Source: Paenibacillus sp. 1001270B_150601_E10
GTDB taxonomy: Bacteria > Bacillota > Bacilli > Paenibacillales > Paenibacillaceae
DNA length: 64,000 bases
NCBI RefSeq assembly: GCF_015558675.1
Contig: NZ_JADMOL010000007.1
Span: 1-64,000 of the forward strand
Direction: 5' to 3'
Part shown: positions 17,636 through 27,040 of the stretch, piece by piece
Layout of the letters: each line of letters starts with the position of its first letter
Numbering within the stretch: position 1 is the first letter of the stretch
Translations under genes and position numbers: made by a program
Notes under the pieces: generated by a model
The model's input: the letters and a program-made list of their open reading frames with translations, nothing else
Told to the model about the DNA's origin: nothing
Databases searched by the model: none

Positions 17636-18202
17636 TTAAATGGAGGATAGAATCTCATGCAGTTCGCGAACGATACGACGCTGATAATCCGTTCCTTCTC
17701 CATACTGTTCCTTAATCTTCTGATAAGTAATCTTCAACTGCTCCGCATACGCTGGCGCTTCACGGTCCGTATAGGTTTCTTTGAATGCAACCATATGCGC
17801 CTGCACATCTCTTGGCCTTGGTCCCCACTGCGCGAGAACATGTCCACCCGTATCAGTAATCAGTACAATCGGTACCGATCTACCGCCCATGGTCAGAAAT
17901 TGATCCATCGTATCAAGGAACTGCTCCATAATGAGCACTTCCGTTGGGATTCCCGCCTCGTCCATCACCTTAAACACGACGGGCACATTGCGTACGACAT
18001 CGCCACACCAGTCCGCCATCAGGATCGAGCAGCGCAAATCATCCCGGAATTGGAGCGATTCAAAAAATGACTTATTGTCCTCTTGTGTCCATTCAAAGGA
18101 GTCGGACCATCTTACAAAGTCCTCTTGATTTTTCGTCATACCTTCAATAAAGGCTTGTGGCGTAATCCCTTGTCCCATTACTTTCGCGATGGATTGACTC
18201 AC
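17636..18202 (-). CDS. thioredoxin-fold protein without a resolving cysteine
   Basis: 188 residues of the thioredoxin-like type found in Bacillales. The active-site position reads ADWCGDVVRN, so the usual CxxC is reduced to a single Cys followed by Gly-Asp. The cis-proline region is present (GGRSVPIVLI). A simple disulfide-exchange role is therefore doubtful and the family function is not known to me. Translation starts with GTG overlapping the DedA stop codon (GTGA), so the pair is translationally coupled. Confidence 0.75.
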   Translation of the reverse strand: MSQSIAKVMGQGITPQAFIEGMTKNQEDFVRWSDSFEWTQEDNKSFFESLQFRDDLRCSILMADWCGDVVRNVPVVFKVMDEAGIPTEVLIMEQFLDTMDQFLTMGGRSVPIVLITDTGGHVLAQWGPRPRDVQAHMVAFKETYTDREAPAYAEQLKITYQKIKEQYGEGTDYQRRIVRELHEILSSI

Positions 18203-18816
18203 TGAATGTTCCCCGCTTTCTTCTTTGAAATGGTATATTTAATCAGAACATATACGATGAGTACAGCAAGTGCAATTAGAATAAACGGCTTTATATAAGG
18301 CGCTGCTTTCTCATCAATATGCTGCCAATTCGCGCCAAGCACATGTCCAAGATAGACGAATAGAATGGTCCACGGAATAACCGCGAGTGTTGTAAGCAGC
18401 GTAAATCGTCCAACCGGCATCTTGGAGATCCCTGCTGGAATGGAAATGGCGTGGCGAACAACGGGCACAAAGCGCGCCGTAAAAATAACACCGGTGCCGT
18501 ACTTGCTGAACCATTCCTCCGACTTGTCAATATGATGCTTCTGAATCAAGATGTAACGACCAAAACGCTCCAGAAACGGTCTTCCGCCATAACGGCCGAT
18601 CGCGTAAACGATAAGCTGGGCAAAAACACCGCCAATAACGCCGAAGATAACCGCTGGCACAAAGCCGATCTGCCCTTCTGCGACCAAATAGCCTCCATAA
18701 GCCAGAACAATCTCACTCGGGATGACCTCAATCATCAAACCAAGCATGATGCCCCAAGCACCCATTCCTTGAATCCATTCAAACAGGGTGGAGACCACTT
18801 GATGAATGATTTGCAT
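18199..18816 (-). CDS. DedA family membrane protein
   Basis: 205 residues with the DedA/SNARE-associated pattern: EVIPSEIVLAYGGYL, GAVFAQLIVYAIGRYGG-like segment, and FTARFVPVVRHAISIPAGISKMP. Four to five membrane segments and a basic C terminus. DedA proteins help recycle undecaprenyl phosphate or other lipid carriers and support membrane energetics; the subfamily here is not fixed. It has AAGGAAG before the ATG and overlaps the thioredoxin-like gene. Confidence 0.88.
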   Translation of the reverse strand: MQIIHQVVSTLFEWIQGMGAWGIMLGLMIEVIPSEIVLAYGGYLVAEGQIGFVPAVIFGVIGGVFAQLIVYAIGRYGGRPFLERFGRYILIQKHHIDKSEEWFSKYGTGVIFTARFVPVVRHAISIPAGISKMPVGRFTLLTTLAVIPWTILFVYLGHVLGANWQHIDEKAAPYIKPFILIALAVLIVYVLIKYTISKKKAGNIQ

Positions 18817-18989
18817 GATTCACACTTCCTTCTCTCTTATCCATAAGTCCGAATACTTGTCTAACAATGTTCTATTAACCCATATTATTCTATCATATGG
18901 CCGATCATGACTCCAATGCAGGAATTAGGGTCCAAGCCAAAGCATAGATATGTACGAGTATCATATTGTGGCAAAGTGAGGGATCGTTC

Positions 18990-19445
18990 ATGTCAAGATT
19001 CTGGGTAGTCTCCCGCAAGCAGTGGCATATTGGACTAGCCGTGCTTGCCTTTATCATGGTATCCATTGCCTTCATCAAGTATAGTCAACTTCAGATGTCA
19101 GAGCATGCAGCAAGCACAACAACTGGTGAAACTAGAGTGCTTCATATGATTACAGGCGAATTCAAAACCACCCTGGACAATGGCAAGGAGCTTGAAACCT
19201 ACTTGTTCCATCCCGGCACCGTATATGCCCATGATGGAGAAAAGGTAGAGCTTCGTATAAAGGGAGTGAACGGCAAACAGCATGATTTTGTCATTGAGGG
19301 GCTGGATATCCGCGGAACGATTAAGAAAAATGAGGAAACGGTTGTGACCTTCCAAGCGAAAGAGGGCATTTACCGGATTGTATGCCTGACCCATGCTGAC
19401 GCAGCGCATGAAGGGCCGATGGTCGGCTATATCGTTGTGGATTAA
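18990..19445 (+). CDS. membrane-anchored cupredoxin-domain protein
   Basis: 151 residues with one N-terminal membrane anchor (about residues 13-30) and an extracytoplasmic cupredoxin-like beta domain. Probable copper ligands are His98 (KQHDFVI), Cys132, a His at 135 or 140, and Met144 in CLTHADAAHEGPM. Similar domains bind one copper in electron transfer or copper handling. An earlier in-frame ATG at 18966 lacks a binding site, while the one at 18990 has GTGAGGGATC upstream. It reads divergently from DedA. Confidence 0.75.
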   Translation: MSRFWVVSRKQWHIGLAVLAFIMVSIAFIKYSQLQMSEHAASTTTGETRVLHMITGEFKTTLDNGKELETYLFHPGTVYAHDGEKVELRIKGVNGKQHDFVIEGLDIRGTIKKNEETVVTFQAKEGIYRIVCLTHADAAHEGPMVGYIVVD

Positions 19446-19553
19446 TGTCAACGGTCATTCTAGTGCTATAAGCTACTGTCATATGGTGTGATGTACCTTC
19501 AAGCGAGGCTCCTGCATATATTAAATCACAATTCGCTTGGAGAGGAGATCACC

Positions 19554-19862
19554 ATGAAACCTCGTGAACGACATCATGACCCCCTGCCCTCGGCTCGAAA
19601 GATTCGCCGCGCTTGTCAGAATGAATTGTACCGAACGGTAAAGCGAATGAAGGTCTACATCTCTGATGCGCTGATGAAGCAGGGCGAGGAGCTTTATGTA
19701 AACAAAGTCATCGGCAACCTCGTATGGATTCATGAGAACGGCAACAATCGAAAAGCACTTTCGGATTGGTGGGAGCAAGCCGTAAGTGAAGAACTGGCAG
19801 CCTTATGGCAGGTCGACAAACATCGGCTTACCGAGTGCTTCCGAAAGGCGTTTGGAGGCTAG
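19554..19862 (+). CDS. hypothetical protein, 102 residues
   Basis: A basic, His/Arg-rich N terminus (KPRERHHDPLPSARKIRRA) is followed by a predicted helical domain with several conserved-looking Trp residues (VWIHENGNN, DWWEQAV). No family recognised. An upstream in-frame ATG at 19488 was rejected because the ATG at 19554 has GGAGAGGAG at proper spacing. It follows the cupredoxin gene by about 110 bases on the same strand and ends before a group of hairpins. Confidence 0.55.
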   Translation: MKPRERHHDPLPSARKIRRACQNELYRTVKRMKVYISDALMKQGEELYVNKVIGNLVWIHENGNNRKALSDWWEQAVSEELAALWQVDKHRLTECFRKAFGG

Positions 19863-19871
19863 GCGAGCTAG

Positions 19872-19936
19872 TCCACCCTGCCCAAAAGCAGCCATGCTTG
19901 AACGATATAGCATGGGAATAAGGGGCAGGAAGTGGA
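19872..19936 (+). other. nested long hairpin after the 102-residue gene
   Basis: Three co-axial inverted repeats nest inside each other: TCCAC (19872-19876) / GTGGA, CTGCCC / GGGCAG, and CCATGCT (19892-19898) / AGCATGG. No T run follows. A separate AGATTAA / TTAATCT hairpin comes right after (19941-19964). It may be a U-less terminator, an RNA 3' stabiliser, or the remnant of a mobile element. Confidence 0.4.
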
Positions 19937-20021
19937 CGAAAGATTAACGAGACTTCTCTTAATCTCTGCATAGTACGGTTGAATAAAAGACTGTTATACA
20001 AAAGAGAGACCTCCGATTATT

Positions 20022-20072
20022 AAAGAGACCTTCTCAACGCTAGGCATCCTATCAGCGTGGGAAGGTCTCTTT
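20022..20072 (-). terminator. intrinsic terminator, long stem
   Basis: AAAGAGACCTTC / GAAGGTCTCTTT with an inner CAACGCTA / TAGCGT-type extension. It lies about 30 bases downstream of the 124-residue minus-strand gene and could act in both directions. Confidence 0.75.
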
Positions 20073-20099
20073 GAACTGCCGCTTTGAAAAGATCGGCCT

Positions 20100-20474
20100 C
20101 TATCCTATCACAACAAATGCGGTTAGATCTGCCGGAACGACCCGAGTCCGAAAGACTCGCCCTGCTTCATCTAGAAGCTCCAACCGAAGCACAGCATTCG
20201 TTGGCGTTCGGATCCCGTTGAAGCGCACGGTTCCATACGGATCGAACGAAGCACTTCCTACAAGCCTTCTCCCATTAAAGACTCTCGCTCTGAATCCTCT
20301 CGTATCAAATGCAACGCCATTATTCTGCACCCACAGCACAGTAAAGCGGGATAAATAAGGCGTGATCCGCTGCTTGTGCTTGGCAGGCTTTCTTTTCCGA
20401 ACGTCGCGGCTGCCTTGGCTCGGTTGATGAAGAGGCGGTGTAGCCCGACGCACCTTGTTTACAGATGCTCGCAC
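20100..20474 (-). CDS. hypothetical protein with very basic N terminus
   Basis: About 124 residues. The first 45 are strongly basic and Pro/Ser rich, without a membrane segment. The rest looks like an all-beta domain (FTVLWVQNNGVAFDTRGFRARVF, then GTVRFNGIRTPTNAVLRLELL) resembling small beta-sandwich or spore-coat-like domains. No family recognised. The reading frame opens at a GTG (20495), but the GTG at 20474 has AAAGGGG seven bases before it and was preferred. Confidence 0.5.
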   Translation of the reverse strand: MRASVNKVRRATPPLHQPSQGSRDVRKRKPAKHKQRITPYLSRFTVLWVQNNGVAFDTRGFRARVFNGRRLVGSASFDPYGTVRFNGIRTPTNAVLRLELLDEAGRVFRTRVVPADLTAFVVIG

Positions 20475-20577
20475 CCTGCTCACCCCTTTCTGCACATCAT
20501 ATGAAGATGCTACAGCTTATGCTATGAAAGGGAAAAAGGTATAGACGGCAATACTCCAATGCGCCCTCTTCTGTCGC

Positions 20578-22686
20578 TTATTCCAGCGTGTATAGCAGCA
20601 GCTTCGCTGCCATCGCAGCCTGCGAAGCTGCTGGAGTCATCGCGAACCGCTTGTCGTTCGCGCGCAAGTTGGCAACAAGGCGTACATCTGCCTCGTACGC
20701 CTCAAATTGTTGAAGCGCGGCCTTCGCCAGCTCTGCTGCGATAGGCCGCTTCGCCTCCGCAGCAGCGTCAGCAAGCTGCGCGAGATGAACGATCGCTTCG
20801 GTGCGAAGCTGCCTATCGAAGCGATCGTCTTGAACGGCAGCCTGCCAATAGGAGGCTGCCTGAAGCGGCTCTACCGCACGCTCGGCCGCAAGCGCAAGCT
20901 CGCGGTGGAGCGTCTTGCCGCGCTGCTCATAGCGTACGCCCTGTTGGAGAAGGGCGTACGCTTCCTCAGGCGGCAGGCGATGCGCCACAGCGATGCGAAG
21001 CGCCGTATCGGCAGGCGCGAGCGCCAGGCTGGCGCGAAGCAGACGGCAGCTGCCGTCATCGCGGCAAGGTGCTGCCGCGAATCCTTCAGCCGACGCCTGC
21101 ACGGCGAGTGTCTTCGCGTCTATATGGTACAGGGCTTGAGCCGATAATAGGCTTAGCCCTATAACGATCGCCCCGAACAGCGGGAGCACAGCTAATCCTT
21201 GCGCTGTTCGCTTGAGACCGCGTCTCTCAAGCAGAAGACTTCTATTCGTTGCGCTCGCTCCTTGCCCAGGTACAATCGCGAGCACAAGCCAGGCGAGCCA
21301 TATATAAACATACCAACCATATGCCATATCAAAATCAACTAGGCTGTGCACGCCCATAACAGCAGCAGCGAGCCCTGCCGCCAGATCGCTGCGTATGGCA
21401 AGCACCATAGCCCAGCACGCCAGTAAAACGGCAATCGCCGTGCCGATCCATCCTATATCGAGTAAGAGGTCGAAAACGATGCTGTGCACTTCTTTTCCTA
21501 CGTATGGCTCCTGCTGTATGCTTGCAAACAGCTGGCGCCAAGTGTCTCCTCCCCTGCCGAGCCAAGGGCTTTCCTGCCATAGTCGCAAGGCATCCTTATA
21601 GAAGAGCAGCCTGGCGCTCCCCGTATCATAGTTCCCCGTCATGCGATGTATGGCATCGCTTGGCATTTCATAGATACCAAGCAGCGCGATACCTCCAGCT
21701 AAAGCCAGCATGCCAGTACGGACACCCCACACTGCTCGTCCACTCGCCTTGGATGATGCATAAGGAAGAAGCGCAGCAGCCCCGACGGCAAAAAGCAGCG
21801 GGACAAATGTCCATACACTATAATCAAGCCACAATCTTGCTGTAAACACACTTGCTCCAAACGCCCATATGAAGCTCCATGCCCCCCATTTTATATACAG
21901 CGAGCGGCTCTTGCTGCTTCCTAGAAATCCGATGATCACAGCTGCTCCTGTTGCAAGCCAAGCTGCTCTCGACTCTGTAAGCAGCAATACGGTTATATGG
22001 ATGACGATACAGCCTATCGAATACAACGAGGCATGTCTATTGCCTAATCGGAAAAGATGAAATACGACAAACGCACCGGCTGCGGCCCCAAGCACATTCG
22101 GATACTGGAGCAAGCCTCCCAATCGAAATCCCCATGAGGATAGCTTCTCATTATCACTCATCATGACGCTGCCTTCCAGAGGGAGCCAATGATATAATGT
22201 CGCTAATGAACCCAATGAGAGCAGCATGCCAGAGAATACAAGCGCTCCTTCGAGATTCAGACCTGTTCGCCATTGACTCTTCGATGTTTCTTGGATCTGT
22301 ACCCTTTTTATTAAAATAAAGCACCATGCTGCATAGGACGACCATCGAATCAACTGCATCCAAGTCGCGTGCACGGAAGCAGGCTGAAATCCCAGCGTAA
22401 GCCAGTAAAAAAGAAGAATGATCCATGTGATGCTTGCCAGCGGAAGCACTTTTTTATCTATTGCAAGACTAGAGCCTCGTCTATAGAGAGTCAAATAAAG
22501 ACCGACACAGATGGATAATAATGCAGGAACAAGCATCGCTTGATCATAAAATAAGCCTTGCTTCCAAAGACACCATCCAAGAAATAGAGCCAGACCAATA
22601 CTAAAGACGCCCATACGGCTTATAAGCGACCCTATTCGGGATTGTGACAGCCAACGAATATGAATGACCAAGTGATTTCGTTTCAT
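20578..22686 (-). CDS. O-antigen ligase-like (Wzy/WaaL) polytopic membrane protein with C-terminal helical repeat region
   Basis: 702 residues. There are about 12-13 hydrophobic segments up to residue 520. In the centre is the Wzy_C-type region, including the periplasmic stretch SPWLGRGGDTWRQLF and the following segment HSIVFDLLLDIGWIG. The last 170 residues are soluble, Ala/Arg rich and helical, like a TPR region. Such proteins polymerise or ligate surface polysaccharide using undecaprenyl-linked donors. No other polysaccharide gene is next to it, so the product is unknown. AAAGGAGGTGAG gives a clear start. Confidence 0.75.
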   Translation of the reverse strand: MKRNHLVIHIRWLSQSRIGSLISRMGVFSIGLALFLGWCLWKQGLFYDQAMLVPALLSICVGLYLTLYRRGSSLAIDKKVLPLASITWIILLFYWLTLGFQPASVHATWMQLIRWSSYAAWCFILIKRVQIQETSKSQWRTGLNLEGALVFSGMLLSLGSLATLYHWLPLEGSVMMSDNEKLSSWGFRLGGLLQYPNVLGAAAGAFVVFHLFRLGNRHASLYSIGCIVIHITVLLLTESRAAWLATGAAVIIGFLGSSKSRSLYIKWGAWSFIWAFGASVFTARLWLDYSVWTFVPLLFAVGAAALLPYASSKASGRAVWGVRTGMLALAGGIALLGIYEMPSDAIHRMTGNYDTGSARLLFYKDALRLWQESPWLGRGGDTWRQLFASIQQEPYVGKEVHSIVFDLLLDIGWIGTAIAVLLACWAMVLAIRSDLAAGLAAAVMGVHSLVDFDMAYGWYVYIWLAWLVLAIVPGQGASATNRSLLLERRGLKRTAQGLAVLPLFGAIVIGLSLLSAQALYHIDAKTLAVQASAEGFAAAPCRDDGSCRLLRASLALAPADTALRIAVAHRLPPEEAYALLQQGVRYEQRGKTLHRELALAAERAVEPLQAASYWQAAVQDDRFDRQLRTEAIVHLAQLADAAAEAKRPIAAELAKAALQQFEAYEADVRLVANLRANDKRFAMTPAASQAAMAAKLLLYTLE

Positions 22687-22873
22687 ATGCTCACCTCCTT
22701 TTAATAGACGGATGATGGGTTCCTACTCTCTTTATTCATTGCCTATGTCTAACCTGTATAATCTCAAGATCCGTTAGAAAACCGTTTTGGCTTCCTCATT
22801 ATACCAGCATTCTCTCAGGGATCGTTATTTGCCCACACTCTGCTATAAACCGCCCTTAACTCCTATTCCCTCA

Positions 22874-22910
22874 AATAAAAAGAGCTGCCTAGAGGATTAG
22901 ACAGCTCTTT
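22874..22910 (-). terminator. intrinsic terminator after the secreted Ig-like protein
   Basis: AAAGAGCTG...CAGCTCTTT stem followed on the minus strand by TTTATTTG, about 45 bases past the stop at 22955. Confidence 0.85.
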
Positions 22911-22954
22911 CACCATATTGTTGTAATCATTCCCCACTTACATCACTCTATGAC

Positions 22955-24334
22955 CTACAAGAATGACATCGCCATTCGAATCCGTTTGTACGATTGATTC
23001 TCAGGCTTCAGAATCCACTGACGGACATCAGGAAGCTCAATCTTTGCCCTTCCGTTCGCTTGGGCAATGCTTAGCAGTTCCTGCTGCAGCACTTGCTTAC
23101 CTTGAAGCTCTATGACCGATATGAGCTTGACGCCTGATGCATCATTTTTATAAATGCCATAGATTCCTGCAGGCAGTTCGCTCTGTGAGCCTGATTGATC
23201 CAATGAGAACGTCACTTCCGCAGCACCTGCAGGGACATCTACTGTACGAAGCTCTGTTCCCGGCACTTGGCTCAGCCACTCCTGGAAAGGAGCAAGCCAA
23301 TATTGCCCCTCTTCCGTAATCGGTACCGCAATATCATTGTCCGTATCTTCATAGCTGCCAGCATACTCCTTGAGTGATACTGCATTAACTTGGAAGTTGA
23401 AATCTCCTTCGACAGTGCCAAGTCTTAAGTCATCCGCTCTAATCTGAATCTTAAAGTCCTGATCCACTCCAGCTGGAATAATGAGCGTAGAACCTGATAT
23501 GGTTGGTGTCACTTTCAAGATTGAATCAACTTGGATCATATCGTACTTGAGCTTGTCTCCATTTGCATCAGAAAAATAGGCATTGAGATCTAGCAGCGCT
23601 TCTTTGCCATTCAATAGTTGCAAAGGTTCAAGTGGTGCGGTGAATTCTGGGTACTCATTTTGAGAAGCCGTTATAAAAATACTTGAACTTATCCCGTTCT
23701 TCGTAAACTTGATCGTTATTTTTGAGTCTTTAAACATATGAATATTTTGGGATAAAGCAATATTTCCTTGAGATCCAAAGCTCGGTGTAAAAGCACCTGC
23801 CGTGTCCGTTATCGTATATTTTCTCCTGTCTTCAAGATCCGTCTGATTTACATTGCGAAATACTTTTGCAACCTCAACACTAATAAAGTTGTTATTTTCT
23901 AATAAGTATTCATCTCTTAGTGCTTCAACATTAACACTCGGAACGATCGTAGGATCACCTGCATGCACCATCACAGCAAACTTCTCAGCCGCAGTATTCC
24001 CTAGCGCATCATGCCAGGTTACCTGAACAGTCGCCGAACCAACTTGAAGGGGCTCTATCACATAGGTTCGATTATGAAGATCGACGTTCACATTGGCGAT
24101 GGATGGATCGCTTGTTTCCACTTGATAGGTAACAGCCGTCACCGTCGGTTCAACTATAGGAAAGACCGCAGCGCCATTGTTAAGCTCGACCTGCTTCTCT
24201 GCCGAATAGGTTACAGGAGGGAAAACCATGCCTTGCGCTGAAGCAGAACGTGGTGTGATGCCGAGAATGATCGTAAATAGAAAAATGGCTGCAAGACTCA
24301 TCAGGGCCAAACGGCGTGATGGTTGTAGGCTCAT
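22955..24334 (-). CDS. secreted protein with Ig-like/cadherin-like domains
   Basis: 459 residues. A signal peptide is clear: RR near residue 8, a hydrophobic core, then SASAQG near residue 34. The mature part is all-beta. One bacterial Ig-like domain lies at about 45-125 (SATVQVTWHDALGNTAAEKFAVMV). A cadherin-like segment at about 245-320 contains LDLNAYFSDANGDKL, a typical Ca2+-binding pattern. There is no LPXTG or SLH motif, so it is probably released or loosely wall-bound. Function unknown. The ribosome binding site is AAAGGAGAGAG. Alone between terminators, downstream of the PilZ gene. Confidence 0.65.
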   Translation of the reverse strand: MSLQPSRRLALMSLAAIFLFTIILGITPRSASAQGMVFPPVTYSAEKQVELNNGAAVFPIVEPTVTAVTYQVETSDPSIANVNVDLHNRTYVIEPLQVGSATVQVTWHDALGNTAAEKFAVMVHAGDPTIVPSVNVEALRDEYLLENNNFISVEVAKVFRNVNQTDLEDRRKYTITDTAGAFTPSFGSQGNIALSQNIHMFKDSKITIKFTKNGISSSIFITASQNEYPEFTAPLEPLQLLNGKEALLDLNAYFSDANGDKLKYDMIQVDSILKVTPTISGSTLIIPAGVDQDFKIQIRADDLRLGTVEGDFNFQVNAVSLKEYAGSYEDTDNDIAVPITEEGQYWLAPFQEWLSQVPGTELRTVDVPAGAAEVTFSLDQSGSQSELPAGIYGIYKNDASGVKLISVIELQGKQVLQQELLSIAQANGRAKIELPDVRQWILKPENQSYKRIRMAMSFL

Positions 24335-24357
24335 GCTTCTCTCTCCTTTGTTGTGAA

Positions 24358-25065
24358 TTAACTTCTGCGAGATTGTTTGGATTTATTTTCAATATACGTA
24401 TGTATTTGCTGGCTCAGGATAAAGGCTTGCAGCGAGCGGGCTGCATCCTCTTCCATATACTCGATAGTGGCTCCGAAGAAGCGCTCGTTCGCTTGTTGTC
24501 TATCGTGCACAAGTCTTATTGTGCAAGGAAGCTCCATACCTAAGTGAAGCTCAGCATGTGTCATGCTGCCAACATCCAGTGCTGACTGTAGGACTGCAGC
24601 TTCTGAGATCGTAAAGCCTATTCCTTTCATGCTAATGTCCATGAGATGGATCGGGATAGGCGACGGAGCCTTCACCATGTCTCCATCTTCATTCGAGTAA
24701 GAAGTAATAAAGCCATGCTTGCGAATCGCAATACGCGGATACTCCCGCTTCTCATTGAATTTCTGCTGTTCATGAGGCGGATGCACGAGCATCAGTGACC
24801 CTTGATGCCTAGCCACAATCTTCGTTGTAAAATTGTGCACCCCTGCTGGAGAGTACATCGTAACCTTTACTTTTTCACCCAGCTGAAACTGCTCATATTC
24901 AGAAAGTTCAATGTCCATGAGGAATCCTTCAAGATAAGACAGTACACCCGTTGCTACACTCTGCTCTCCTTCAAGAACCGAGCGGCTGTGCAGCAACACA
25001 CTCAAAGGCTGCTGCTCTATTGATGTTTCCTTATTCACGTAACTGCTGTTCCCCTTTCCTTCCAT
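24358..25065 (-). CDS. PilZ-domain cyclic-di-GMP receptor, YcgR/YpfA-like
   Basis: 235 residues. An N-terminal YcgR-type domain (about 15-100) is followed by a PilZ domain (about 105-225). Both PilZ ligand motifs are intact: RxxxR in EKREYPRI and D/NxSxxG in LMDISMKGIGF. Proteins of this build bind cyclic-di-GMP and act on flagellar motors or exopolysaccharide machinery. It is 12 bases downstream of a diguanylate cyclase gene, so signal maker and receptor are encoded together. The first ATG has only a weak binding site, so the start is slightly uncertain. Confidence 0.88.
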   Translation of the reverse strand: MEGKGNSSYVNKETSIEQQPLSVLLHSRSVLEGEQSVATGVLSYLEGFLMDIELSEYEQFQLGEKVKVTMYSPAGVHNFTTKIVARHQGSLMLVHPPHEQQKFNEKREYPRIAIRKHGFITSYSNEDGDMVKAPSPIPIHLMDISMKGIGFTISEAAVLQSALDVGSMTHAELHLGMELPCTIRLVHDRQQANERFFGATIEYMEEDAARSLQAFILSQQIHTYIENKSKQSRRS

Positions 25066-25077
25066 TCATCCCGTCAG

Positions 25078-26847
25078 CTATATCTCACGCCCCGCTGCCG
25101 CCTCTTTATTTGTGATTGCTTGTACATCAGAATTCCCTTTGTCCTCTTGCTCTTCTTGAGGCAAGTGCTCAGGGTCTCGCCATATAGGCCGAATTCCGTT
25201 GCGTCCGCTTGATTTGGCCTCATACATGCGCTGATCTGCTTCACCAAGCAAAGCCAGAATCCAGCTGCGAGTATCCTCGGAGATCTCTAACTCCTCTCCT
25301 TCGTAAGCGACCCAGCCAACACTAATCGTTACCGCAATCGGCAGATCCTCCGTAATAGGCGGCGCCTGCTTCATTTGATCAATCAGCTGCTTCGCAGTCG
25401 AATAAGCTTCTTGTGCGTTCACACCCGGCATGAAGAGTACAAATTCCTCCCCTCCATACCTGGCCAACAAATCCGAGTGATGCAGCTGTTTACGAACGAT
25501 ATCGGAAACATAGCACAGGACTTCATCGCCTACGATATGTCCATAATTATCGTTGATTTGCTTAAAATGATCGATGTCAAATAGCACAATGCCGAAAGGC
25601 TGCCGTGATCTTACGCAGATCGGAACCTTCTCTTCCATTTGTTCAATCAAATACCTGCGATTGTAGCAATTCGTGAGCGGATCTGTAATCGCCATCTGCT
25701 GGAGCTTCTGATTCGCGTATTGCAGCTCCTGTTGAATATGAATGAGCTCTAGATTCCGCTCAAACAAGGTCGTGTTCTTCTGGTTCATTTGCTCAACCAG
25801 AACCCTTAGCTGCGTGACATCATGGAAGGTCAAAAGCCGACCTACCCACCTCTTGTTATCGTCATATATCGGTGAAATATGAAGAGAAACATGCATCGGC
25901 TCAATGTCTTTTTGAAGAGAGATATGGATCTCGGAATTCAAATGATCATACGGGCTGAAGTAGTATTGCGTCCACACTTCCTCGCGATCAGTGGAATCTG
26001 GAATCAAGCCCAGAATCTCCTTCATGGGAAGGGTTGAACCTTTCAGAACAGGAAAAAAGACGTTCATCCCACGATTCACGTCAATCACGATATCTTGTCC
26101 GTCCACAACCACTACACCAGCGGACATGGTATCCACAACCTCGCGTCTTGCGATAGACACAATATCCAAGACCCGGTAACGCTGAATGACGAAGATTAGA
26201 AACAAATCAGATAACACAATGCCAAGAGATGTCATGCCGTAAAGCTTCGGCGATTGCCCCTCCAGCAGTGCATTATAAATGAAGTCCATCCAAGTACAGC
26301 AGGCAAATATCGCGATGCCCACCAATAACAGCGCGATTTGCTTTTTCTGGATCTTTGACGCTGAGCCGCGGATCGTACGCAGCATATCAGATGCCGCAAG
26401 AATAAAGTAGAACGCAATCATGACGATATAAACACCAAACGGCCATCCCATATCGCCATTCGATACAGGCAGGGTCTTTAGGTTGTACCACCATTCCGGC
26501 ATGAATAGAATAAAAGGAATAAACAGCAGCACCGGGGTGGTTAAGAGAAGCAGGTTTCCGCGAGATAAGGCGTACGCCGGCTTTGTAAATAATCGAGCGA
26601 ACAGCACCCAGCCCGGCCCTAATGCAAGCAATGAGATCAAGCCCGCATAACAAGCTATCTGCCTTTCAAGCAGACTCGGTGAGGTATGCATAACCCATTG
26701 ACTTAACGGCCACACAAGCATGATGAAATGAAATGCTAAATAGTATTTATGTAAAGAAGAAATAACGTTTACAGCAAATACATAAATCATTAATGCAAGC
26801 ATCACTGAAAACATGAATCCATCCAACCAACCAGCCTCTAGGAGCAT
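25078..26847 (-). CDS. membrane-bound diguanylate cyclase (7TM sensor - PAS - GGDEF)
   Basis: About 589 residues. Seven hydrophobic segments fill the first 225 residues, as in histidine-kinase-type 7TM sensors. A PAS-like domain (about 235-365), a short coiled coil and a C-terminal GGDEF domain (about 395-560) follow. The active-site loop is GGEEF, with TDPLTNCYNRR and FDIDHFKQINDNYGH also present, so it should make cyclic-di-GMP. The inhibitory I-site, normally RxxD five residues before GGEEF, reads HHSD, so product inhibition may be lost. The start at 26847 has AGAGGTGAG upstream; two earlier in-frame starts were rejected. Confidence 0.9.
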   Translation of the reverse strand: MLLEAGWLDGFMFSVMLALMIYVFAVNVISSLHKYYLAFHFIMLVWPLSQWVMHTSPSLLERQIACYAGLISLLALGPGWVLFARLFTKPAYALSRGNLLLLTTPVLLFIPFILFMPEWWYNLKTLPVSNGDMGWPFGVYIVMIAFYFILAASDMLRTIRGSASKIQKKQIALLLVGIAIFACCTWMDFIYNALLEGQSPKLYGMTSLGIVLSDLFLIFVIQRYRVLDIVSIARREVVDTMSAGVVVVDGQDIVIDVNRGMNVFFPVLKGSTLPMKEILGLIPDSTDREEVWTQYYFSPYDHLNSEIHISLQKDIEPMHVSLHISPIYDDNKRWVGRLLTFHDVTQLRVLVEQMNQKNTTLFERNLELIHIQQELQYANQKLQQMAITDPLTNCYNRRYLIEQMEEKVPICVRSRQPFGIVLFDIDHFKQINDNYGHIVGDEVLCYVSDIVRKQLHHSDLLARYGGEEFVLFMPGVNAQEAYSTAKQLIDQMKQAPPITEDLPIAVTISVGWVAYEGEELEISEDTRSWILALLGEADQRMYEAKSSGRNGIRPIWRDPEHLPQEEQEDKGNSDVQAITNKEAAAGREI

Positions 26848-27040
26848 TACTATCTCACCTCTAATCATCTCTAATTCGAGACGCAAATGCTTGATCTGCC
26901 AAGCGAAAACTTCGCCATACTATCAGACCATTCTACTTGATTTTCCTTATTGTTACAATCTGTTGCGCATTGTTTCTTCATGTACGATTATGCCAAAATA
27001 AAAGGGTAATGTTAATTGTTTTATAGAGGAGATCATGCAG

